Assembly (NCBI GenBank): GCA_947044365.1
Contig: OX345639.1
Location: forward strand, 3,854,444-3,918,443
Direction: 5' to 3'
Length of the DNA: 64,000 bases
DNA from: Petrosia ficiformis
Taxonomy: Eukaryota; Porifera; Demospongiae; Haplosclerida; Petrosiidae
Each line of letters opens with the position of its first letter. Position 1 is the stretch's first letter. A program made the position numbers and the translations under genes. Of this stretch, positions 54,401-64,000 are shown one piece after another. The notes under the pieces are model-generated. The model made no database searches. It was not told where the DNA came from and saw only the letters and a program-made list of their open reading frames with translations.

Positions 54401-57400
54401 TCTTGAAGAGACATCAAAGAGAGTACGTCATTATGATGTTGATTCTGTTCAAAGATATATGAAGTTTAAACAAGAAGAGAAGAAAAGAAAAGCTAATGAA
54501 GAGAAAGAAGCTCAGATCAGAGCACAAAAGGAGAGAGAAAGACGTCTAAAAGTAAATAAAATATATACTGTTTATTTATCACTTTCCATGTATTAACTGT
54601 GTATTAATATATAATAAGGAGCTGCAGGAGAAACAAAGACGAGTATTGACTACTAATCTACTAAATCAACAAAGAATGAAACAAAGACAAACTAAAGAAT
54701 TACTACAAGAGAGTACAAGAGGTCCTCATTTATATAATGAGAGAGATCCAACTGTGTTCTCTGTAAGTATAGATAAATGGATGGATGGATGGATGGATGG
54801 AGGATGGACAGATGGATGGATGTATGGATGGATGGATGTACATGTGTATGGATAGATGGATGGACAGATGAATGTATGGATGGATGGATAGATGAATGGA
54901 TAAATGGATGGATGGATGGATGGATGGATGGATGGATGGATGAATGTATGGATGAATGGATGAATGTATGGATGAATGTATGGATGAATGTATGGATGAA
55001 TGTATGGATGGATGGATGGATGGATGGATGGATGGATGGATGGATGGATGGATGGATGAATGGATGGATGAATGGATGAATGTATGGATGAATGTATGGA
55101 TGAATGTATGGATGGATGGATGGATGGATGGATGGATAAATGGATGGATGGATGGATAGATGGATGGATAGATGAATGTATGGATGGATGGATAGATGAA
55201 TGGATAAATGGATGGATGGATGGATGGATGGATGGATGGATGGATGGATGGATGAATGTATGGATGAATGGATGAATGTATGGATGGATGGATGGATGGA
55301 TGGATGGATGGATGGATGGATGGATGGATGGATGGATGGATGGATGGACAGATGAATGTATGGATGGATGGATAGATGAATGGATGGATGGATGGACAGA
55401 CTGATGGTTGGATGGACGGACTAATGGATGGATGGACGGACGGACGGATGAATAGATGGATGGATGGATTAACTACATACTAAATGATATCATTTTAATT
55501 CTATTATCAGAGTTCTTCATCAACTTCACATCGACTACCTTTGTCTGTGTCTCATCATCTTCCCTCTTTCAGATCATCTCCTCGACCTGTTCTTCCTCGT
55601 TCATCTTCTGTACCTCTTCGAACCCTTTCTTCTCCTCATACTAGTGTATCATACTCTTCTCCAAACTTTGCCTATACTTGTACTAGTCCACTTGCAGTCC
55701 AACCTACCTTAACATACTCAACCCCACCTGTTATTAATAGAACTTCCCCTCATATTAATATCACATTTTCCACCCCCCCTCCTGTCTCACTCTCCCCTCC
55801 TTGGACTACAAGTAATGATCATTCATTAGAACAGACATTGTATACCCCTCCATTGACATTTACTCCAACTAGATCTCCAACTAGATCTCCACCTCACATG
55901 TCTCCATCCCGAGTACCTCAAAGATCTCCTATATCACCTAGACTTGATGATACTTCTACTCGTCATGAAGCTCGTATATTAGCACTAAAACACTCTGCTC
56001 TTTCTCTTAGAGAACGTATATCAAGTCATAAGAAATTAATGGCTGCTAAAGGGTTATATACACCTCCTAGAAGATCACTGCATGAAGATGACAGGACTCT
56101 TCCAGGTGTGACAAACATTAACGAGCATGTTGTTGCCATGGAAACTCAGAAAAACAGAGATAAAGCAGCTACGGTGATACAATCAAGATGGAAGGGATAT
56201 AACACTCGGAAAAAGATATCAAGAAAAGTTCATCCTCAGACTCATACTAAATCCCCGGTATCGGTCCTTAAACCATTGGAACACTTCCCTCCATCTATTA
56301 GCATATCATCAACACAACCAGGGCTAAATAGATCGCCTTATCTCACAACCTCACAAAGTAGCCATACTCCTTTAACTAACGTAGTCCTACCTATAACTGT
56401 CACACCCCCTGATCAACCGTCTCCATGGTTACAAGGTGAAGGTGACCACTGGAGTGTTATTAATATATATACTCGTCGTCAAGAGCAACTGAAAAGAATG
56501 TTAGATGAACATCCAGTAAGCTCTTCTATTGATAAAACTATCTCAAAAGGTGGAGACACTAACATATCATATTCTTTATCATTTGAAAATAAATCAAGTA
56601 GTTCTCTCGTCAGTAAAGAGGAAGAGGAAGAGGAAGAGGAGGAGGAAGAGGAAGAGGAGGAAGAGGAGGAGGAAGTGGAGATGAAGGAACATGATGATAC
56701 AGTAACTGTTGTTCCTCCTACGCAAGTAACATCATCAAATACTTCATCATCTTCTTCAACTCATGACACACCAGATCCTAGTCTCTCCTCTCATAATGAC
56801 GATATGTCAGCCATTACTCCGCCTGGATCACCAAGTTTTCATGATACTGTATCTACACCTGTTAGATATCCTAATGAGACACCTACATTAGTTAATAATC
56901 AAGTATGTATGTGTGTGTGTGTATATGTAGTTACACGTTTAATGCACTCTTGAAATTCTAATTGGACCATGAACTATAGCCTTGGTACTGATTTTTTTAC
57001 TAGAAATTCAATTGTTTCAGATTTGGCCGAAACGTTTCTAGAGTTACATAATGATGTCCTTATTAAGTATATAAAGTGGTTTTGATCAAATGTTAGAACC
57101 ATGAGTATTTTAATATTCTATCTAAAATTCTAATTAGTTATAGCCTTAGTGTTCAATTATGCTGAAACCTTTCCTAGAGTTATATACATATATACATGTA
57201 ATGATGTTCCTATTAAAGTAAAGTGGTTTTTATTACTTCATTAGGGTCGTTATTCACCTCATTCTCTTGAACTCAAGTTAAAAGCAGAACTCAATATATT
57301 AGAAACAGTTGAAGAAGGTGTTAGACAGTTAGAAGGAGTTCAGTCAGCTAGAGTGGTTTCATTAGCTCAACAAGAGACTGTAGCATTGGCACAGTTACTG

Positions 57401-59086
57401 AAATCACAGAAACAAGTTCATAACACTGAGATACAAGAGCTAACTGATAAAGCTAAGAAAGAACTACAAGATGCTCAGAAGAAGTTTGAAGAGGTAAAGT
57501 AATGTATTATCTATTTGATTAATGATTTAATTTATCTTGTAGGTATGTGAAGAAGCCACTAGAGTGACTGAACAAATGAGATTATTAAAAGATGAAACAA
57601 TGGAGGATAAAAAGAGACACGCCCACCAATTAAAACAAGTTAGTAAACTGTACTATTTATAATGTACTATAAATATACTATAATTTACTGTAATATACTA
57701 TAATATATAATAATATACTATGAATATACTATAGATGTACTATGATTTACTGTAATATACTATAAATGCACTATAGTTTACTATTAATATACTAAATTAA
57801 ATACTAAAAGTATCCAATAATATACTATAAATATACTATAATTTACTATAAATATACTACATGTATAAATATTATAATTACTACACTACAATATACTATA
57901 AATATACTATAAATATACTATAGTGTACTAATAATATACTATAAGTATACTATAATATACTGTATTAGTGTAATATACTATAAATATACTATTATATATT
58001 CATTCAGTTGGAAGTTGAATCTCGTCAGAAAATTGAACAAGTCAATCAACAGTTACTAGATACACACTCTACTATAACATCCACTGTACTCACTAATACA
58101 CAACAACAAATGTTAACAGCTCAAGAAATGGCTGTAGGTGTGGCCAAAGCTGCTGCAGAGAGTGCAGTCCTGGCAGCTCTGACACATCCTCTGCCTTCAA
58201 ATTCTATTACAACATATAAGAGTGACTTTGAACAGTCTGGTTATCAAACGGATAGGTATATACTATTATATGTACATAGTTACATACATACACACATACC
58301 ACATACATGTACATACATGATACATACATACATACATAACATACATACATACATACAATACACACACACATACACACATACATATATACACATATACACA
58401 TACACAGTGTATGTGTGTATTACACACATACACACATACACACATACATACATACATACATACATATACACATACACACATACAAACATACAGACATACA
58501 GACATACATACATACATACATACAAACATAAATACATACATACATTTTCATTTTCAATAGTCTCAATACATCTGTTGTATCTATGGTGAACACATCAATA
58601 ACGTCTCCTCCTGTTTCTAACTCTACCTCAAATGTTACTTCTATCCTGATTCCTGTACCATCACATGGGTCTGAGTCTCTTACTCCTATATCATCTGGTG
58701 GGTCACATAGGAGTGAGTCTCTTACACCTGTACCCTCTGAAATAAGTCGAAAGGGAGATGATGAACGAGATGGTGATAAGACGGTAACCGAGGGAGAGAG
58801 CGAGATAGAAAATGGAGATGAAATAGAAGATTTGAAGCATGATGATGAGGAGGAAGAGGCTATGTCTCAAATGAAAGAGTTAGAGAGTAGCCATAATGAA
58901 GATATAGAAGAGGAATTTAGTCATACAGAAGATATCAGCCATATTGAAGATGAAGTAGATGAGGTGTCATTTCGTGAGCTGTTACCATCAGAGAGTCATA
59001 GATTACAACAGATGAGAAGAAAGCTTCATACTCCATTATCTACTAGTAGTGATATTACTATATCTCATCCAGTATCTGGAACACAA
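51438..59086 (+). CDS. CEP350: CEP350 centrosomal protein, N-terminal part, continues past window
   Basis: CEP350 anchors microtubules at centrosomes and basal bodies. The start is [34 protein letters not shown] resembles the vertebrate WDALSQTKAALRHIENKLE. A long disordered part follows (exons 52042-52676 and 52808-53995). [20 protein letters not shown] starts a charged helix; SVINIYTRR and [18 protein letters not shown] then [16 protein letters not shown] correspond to the vertebrate VRQL...IALAQQESVSLAQ block. [11 protein letters not shown] matches [11 protein letters not shown]. The last visible exon ends at 59086 (GTQ then GTAAGT). The C-terminal CAP-Gly region is outside. Exon 55510-56900 includes an IQ motif, [17 protein letters not shown], that I do not recall from vertebrate CEP350, plus a run of about 25 Glu. 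Identity rests on these islands; most of the protein is divergent. Confidence 0.87.
52888..53427 (+). repeat. Coding minisatellite: ten 18-residue repeats in CEP350
   Basis: Ten in-frame 54-bp units encode [18 protein letters not shown] with few changes. DNA identity is very high among central copies, so the array is young or homogenised. A smaller coding repeat of 11 residues ([11 protein letters not shown], three copies) lies at about 52343-52450 in the preceding exon. Confidence 0.95.
54010..54350. repeat. TACA/CACA microsatellite in CEP350 intron
   Basis: Mixed ACAT, CACA and TACA repeats directly after a donor in exon 52808-53995; open in several frames. Confidence 0.85.
54776..55470. 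repeat. GGAT microsatellite, about 690 bp (CEP350 intron)
   Basis: Nearly uninterrupted ATGG with AATG, TATG and ATAG variants. Variant blocks (GGATGAATGTAT runs) are themselves repeated at about 54930, 55080 and 55255. Confidence 0.94.
56953..57225 (-). repeat. Interspersed repeat family A, CEP350 intron copy
   Basis: It begins AATTCTAATTGGACCATGAA and runs through CCTTGGTACTGATTTTTTTA and TTACATAATGATGTCCTTAT, with a second partial unit from about 57120. Same orientation as the DIS3L2 copy and opposite to the MDN1 copy. Confidence 0.82.
57640..58005. repeat. Tandem ATATACTATAAAT repeat (CEP350 intron)
   Basis: About 25 irregular 12-15-bp units of TATACTATAAATATACTA type fill the intron nearly from donor to acceptor. 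Confidence 0.88.
58280..58545. repeat. TACA/CACA microsatellite (CEP350 intron)
   Basis: About 265 bp of ACAT and ACAC tetranucleotides between the exon ending QTDR and the exon starting near 58561. Confidence 0.9.
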
Positions 59087-59159
59087 GTAAGTATATTGTA
59101 TTAGTAATAACCAATTATACAATAGGAGTATTTGTACATGTAGTGTCTATAATTAACTA

Positions 59160-62100
59160 ATAATATTAAGCTTAGTGAAAGAGGTTTTAGTTTTACTAAC
59201 TAAAATTGCCCAGTTACCATGTCAGAAGATCTGTAATTTAGTTACATTACCTTACTAAAAGAGGTTTTAGTTATAGTTATAGTTAACTCACAATACCTTA
59301 CTTAATTCACAGTACCTAACTTAAAAGAGGTTTTAGTTATAGTTAACTCACAATACCCTACTAAAAGACGTTTTAGTTATAGTTAACTCACAATACCTTA
59401 CTAAAAGAAGTTTTAGTTATAGTTAACTCACAATACCTTACTAAAAGAGGTTTTAGTTATAGTTAACTCACAATACCCTACTAAAAGACGTTTTAGTTAT
59501 AGTTAACTCACAATACCTTACTAAAAGAAGTTTTAGTTATAGTTAACTCACAATACCTTACTAAAAGAGGTTTTAGTTATAGTTAACTCACAATACCTTA
59601 CTAAAAAAGGTTTTAGTTATAGTTAACTCACAATACCTTACTAAAAGAAGTTTTAGTTATAGTTAACTCACAATACCTTACTAAAAGAGGTTTTAGTTAT
59701 AGTTAACTCACAATACCTTACTTAAAAGAGGTTTTAGTTGTAGTTAATTCACAATACCTTACTAAAAGAGGTTTTAGTTATAGTTAACTCACAATACCTT
59801 ACTAAAAGAGGTTTTAGTTATAGTTAACTCACAATACCCTACTAAAAGAGGTTTTAGTTATAGTTAACTCACAATACCTTACTATAGTTGTAGTTAACTC
59901 ACAATACCCTACTAAAAGAGGTTTTAGTTATAGTTAACTCACAATACCTTACTATAGTTATAGTTAACTCACAATACCTTACTAAAAGACGTTTTAGTTA
60001 TAGTTAACTCACAATACCTTACTAAAAGACGTTTTAGTTATAGTTAACTCACAATACCTTACTAAAAGAAGTTTTAGTTATAGTTAACTCACAATACCTT
60101 ACTAAAAGAGGTTTTAGTTATAGTTAACTCACAATACCCTACTAAAAGACGTTTTAGTTATAGTTAACTCACAATACCTTACTAAAAGAAGTTTTAGTTA
60201 TAGTTAACTCACAATACCTTACTAAAAGAGGTTTTAGTTATAGTTAACTCACAATACCTTACTAAAAAAGGTTTTAGTTATAGTTAACTCACAATACCTT
60301 ACTAAAAGAGGTTTTAGTTATAGTTAACTCACAATACCTTACTAAAAGAAGTTTTAGTTATAGTTAACTCACAATACCTTACTAAAAGAGGTTTTAGTTA
60401 TAGTTAACTCACAATACCTTACTTAAAAGAGGTTTTAGTTGTAGTTAATTCACAATACCTTACTAAAAGAGGTTTTAGTTATAGTTAACTCACAATACCT
60501 TACTTAAAAGAGGTTTTAGTTGTAGTTAATTCACAATACCTTACTAAAAGAGGTTTTAGTTATAGTTAACTCACAATACCTTACTATAGTTATAGTTAAC
60601 TCACAATACCTTACTAAAAGAGGTTTTAGTTATAGTTAACTCACAATACCCTACTAAAAGAGGTTTTAGTTATAGTTAACTCACAATACCTTACTATAGT
60701 TGTAGTTAACTCACAATACCCTACTAAAAGAGGTTTTAGTTATAGTTAACTCACAATACCTTACTATAGTTATAGTTAACTCACAATACCTTACTAAAAG
60801 ACGTTTTAGTTATAGTTAACTCACAATACCTTACTAAAAGACGTTTTAGTTATAGTTAACTCACAATACCTTACTAAAAGAGGTTTTAGTTATAGTTAAC
60901 TCACAATACCTTACTAAAAGAAGTTTTAGTTATAGTTAACTCACAATACCTTACTAAAAGAGGTTTTAGTTATAGTTAACTCACAATACCCTACTAAAAG
61001 ACGTTTTAGTTATAGTTAACTCACAATACCTTACTAAAAGAAGTTTTAGTTATAGTTAACTCACAATACCTTACTAAAAGAGGTTTTAGTTATAGTTAAC
61101 TCACAATACCTTACTAAAAAAGGTTTTAGTTATAGTTAACTCACAATACCTTACTAAAAGAAGTTTTAGTTATAGTTAACTCACAATACCTTACTAAAAG
61201 AGGTTTTAGTTATAGTTAACTCACAATACCTTACTTAAAAGAGGTTTTAGTTGTAGTTAATTCACAATACCTTACTAAAAGAGGTTTTAGTTATAGTTAA
61301 CTCACAATACCTTACTATAGTTATAGTTAACTCACAATACCTTACTAAAAGAGGTTTTAGTTATAGTTAACTCACAATACCCTACTAAAAGAGGTTTTAG
61401 TTATAGTTAACTCACAATACCTTACTATAGTTGTAGTTAACTCACAATACCCTACTAAAAGAGGTTTTAGTTATAGTTAACTCACAATACCTTACTAAAA
61501 AAGGTTTTAGTTATAGTTAACTCACAATACCTTACTAAAAGAAGTTTTAGTTATAGTTAACTCACAATACCTTACTAAAAGAGGTTTTAGTTATAGTTAA
61601 CTCACAATACCTTACTTAAAAGAGGTTTTAGTTGTAGTTAATTCACAATACCTTACTAAAAGAGGTTTTAGTTATAGTTAACTCACAATACCTTACTATA
61701 GTTATAGTTAACTCACAATACCTTACTAAAAGAGGTTTTAGTTATAGTTAACTCACAATACCCTACTAAAAGAGGTTTTAGTTATAGTTAACTCACAATA
61801 CCTTACTATAGTTGTAGTTAACTCACAATACCCTACTAAAAGAGGTTTTAGTTATAGTTAACTCACAATACCTTACTATAGTTATAGTTAACTCACAATA
61901 CCTTACTAAAAGACGTTTTAGTTATAGTTAACTCACAATACCTTACTAAAAGAGGTTTTAGTTATAGTTAACTCACAATACCTTACTAAAAGAAGTTTTA
62001 GTTATAGTTAACTCACAATACCTTACTAAAAGAGGTTTTAGTTATAGTTAACTCACAATACCTTACTAAAAAAGGTTTTAGTTATAGTTAACTCACAATA

Positions 62101-64000
62101 CCTTACTAAAAGAGGTTTTAGTTATAGTTAACTCACAATACCTTACTAAAAGAGGTTTTAGTTATAGTTAACTCACAATACCTTACTAAAAGAGGTTTTA
62201 GTTATAGTTAACTCACAATACCTTACTTAAAAGAGGTTTTAGTTGTAGTTAATTCACAATACCTTACTAAAAGAGGTTTTAGTTATAGTTAACTCACAAT
62301 ACCTTACTATAGTTATAGTTAACTCACAATACCTTACTAAAAGAGGTTTTAGTTATAGTTAACTCACAATACCTTACTAAAAGAAGTTTTAGTTATAGTT
62401 AACTCACAATACCTTACTAAAAGAGGTTTTAGTTATAGTTAACTCACAATACCTTACTAAAAGAAGTTTTAGTTATAGTTAACTCACAATACCTTACTAA
62501 AAGAGGTTTTAGTTATAGTTAACTCACAATACCTTACTAAAAAAGGTTTTAGTTATAGTTAACTCACAATACCTTACTAAAAGAGGTTTTAGTTATAGTT
62601 AACTCACAATACCTTACTAAAAGAGGTTTTAGTTATAGTTAACTCACAATACCTTACTAAAAGAGGTTTTAGTTATAGTTAACTCACAATACCTTACTAA
62701 AAGACGTTTTAGTTATAGTTAACTCACAATACCTTACTAAAAGAGGTTTTAGTTATAGTTAACTCACAATACCTTACTAAAAGACGTTTTAGTTATAGTT
62801 AACTCACAATACCTTACTATAGTTATAGTTAACTCACAATACCTTACTAAAAGACGTTTTAGTTATAGTTAACTCACAATACCCTACTAAAAGAGGTTTT
62901 AGTTATAGTTAACTCACAATACCCTACTAAAAGAGGTTTTAGTTATAGTTAACTCACAATACCTTACTAAAAGACGTTTTAGTTATAGTTAACTCACAAT
63001 ACCTTACTAAAAGAGGTTTTAGTTATAGTTAACTCACAATACCTTACTAAAAGAGGTTTTAGTTATAGTTAACTCACAATACCCTACTAAAAGAGGTTTT
63101 AGTTATAGTTAACTCACAATACCCTACTAAAAGAGGTTTTGGTTATAGTTAACTCACAATACCTTACTAAAAGAGGTTTTAGTTATAGTTAACTCACAAT
63201 ACCTTACTATAGTTATAGTTAACTCACAATACCTTACTAAAAGAGGTTTTAGTTATAGTTAACTCACAATACCCTACTAAAAGAGGTTTTAGTTATAGTT
63301 AACTCACAATACCTTACTATAGTTGTAGTTAACTCACAATACCCTACTAAAAGAGGTTTTAGTTATAGTTAACTCACAATACCTTACTATAGTTATAGTT
63401 AACTCACAATACCTTACTAAAAGACGTTTTAGTTATAGTTAACTCACAATACCTTACTAAAAGAGGTTTTAGTTATAGTTAACTCACAATACCTTACTAA
63501 AAGAAGTTTTAGTTATAGTTAACTCACAATACCTTACTAAAAGAGGTTTTAGTTATAGTTAACTCACAATACCTTACTAAAAAAGGTTTTAGTTATAGTT
63601 AACTCACAATACCTTACTAAAAGAGGTTTTAGTTATAGTTAACTCACAATACCTTACTAAAAGAGGTTTTAGTTATAGTTAACTCACAATACCTTACTAA
63701 AAGAGGTTTTAGTTATAGTTAACTCACAATACCTTACTTAAAAGAGGTTTTAGTTGTAGTTAATTCACAATACCTTACTAAAAGAGGTTTTAGTTATAGT
63801 TAACTCACAATACCTTACTATAGTTATAGTTAACTCACAATACCTTACTAAAAGAGGTTTTAGTTATAGTTAACTCACAATACCTTACTAAAAGAAGTTT
63901 TAGTTATAGTTAACTCACAATACCTTACTAAAAGAGGTTTTAGTTATAGTTAACTCACAATACCTTACTAAAAAAGGTTTTAGTTATAGTTAACTCACAA
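59160..64000. repeat. 40-bp satellite array in CEP350 intron, running off the window end
   Basis: The unit is AAAAGAGGTTTTAGTTATAG followed by TTAACTCACAATACCTTACT, 40 bp, about 120 copies. Variants at one site (GAGG, GACG, GAAG or AAGG) and at another (CCTTACT or CCCTACT) are mixed. Two other unit lengths recur: about 30 bp lacking the AAAAGAGGTTTT part, and 41 bp with CTTAAAAG and GTAGTTAATTC. The array begins with decayed copies near 59160, about 75 bp after the CEP350 exon donor. Each unit contains the palindrome AGTTAACT. There is no ORF and no gene from 59087 on. Confidence 0.97.

Noticed and set aside
54777..55275. Met-Asp-Gly-Trp repeat proteins
   Set aside because: Translations of the GGAT microsatellite in a CEP350 intron.
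59160..64000. CRISPR-like array reading of the 40-bp repeats
   Set aside because: Units are contiguous with no unique spacers, and the context is a eukaryotic intron; this is a satellite.
1..64000. tRNA, rRNA or other structured RNA genes
   Set aside because: I looked for tRNA B-box-like sequence and rRNA-like blocks on both strands and saw none; I cannot run a covariance search, so a missed small RNA is possible.
1..64000. Bacterial contamination or horizontally acquired genes
   Set aside because: All sixteen genes have eukaryotic homologs or eukaryotic introns; the two intronless genes are animal-type kinase and helicase.

Overview
This window is eukaryotic nuclear DNA, most likely from an early-branching animal with a compact, AT-rich genome. 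A demosponge such as Amphimedon is my best guess. That placement is an inference from gene content, gene density and intron style, with no marker sequence to confirm it. I can model sixteen protein-coding genes in 64 kb. Most have many short GT-AG introns and sit only 17 to 560 bp from their neighbours. I saw no prokaryotic features, CRISPR array, rRNA or tRNA gene.

Layout, left to right: MDN1 (midasin) 3' end (+); an unassigned EF-hand protein (-); PSMD13 (+); TRAF7 (-); CACYBP (+); an intronless TSSK-like kinase (+); ATF6 (-); DIS3L2 (+); INPP5E (+); an unassigned basic protein (-); SURF2 (+); an intronless DHX40 helicase (-); a CDK5RAP2/myomegalin-type CM1 protein (+); NUBPL (+); STEEP1 (-); and the 5' two thirds or less of CEP350 (+), which runs out of the window. 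Strands alternate, so six head-to-head pairs share intergenic promoters of 70 to 319 bp. Six tail-to-tail pairs are separated by 17 to 561 bp.

The genes are mostly housekeeping: ribosome assembly (MDN1, SURF2), the proteasome and ubiquitin system (PSMD13, TRAF7, CACYBP), the unfolded protein response and ER exit (ATF6, STEEP1), RNA decay and helicase work (DIS3L2, DHX40), mitochondrial complex I assembly (NUBPL), and cilium or centrosome (INPP5E, CM1 protein, CEP350). They do not form one pathway. The window looks like an ordinary gene-dense segment.

The unexpected content is in the non-coding DNA. Nearly every large intron carries a private minisatellite or microsatellite. Several short non-autonomous transposon-like elements can be delimited to the base: a 345-bp element with an 8-bp target duplication, two related G-run elements with 5-bp duplications, and a 213-bp terminal-inverted-repeat element. 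Two other interspersed families recur in introns of different genes. A perfect CRE/ATF site (TGACGTCA) lies in the ATF6/DIS3L2 promoter and another in the STEEP1/CEP350 promoter. The last 4.8 kb is a 40-bp satellite inside a CEP350 intron that runs off the window end.
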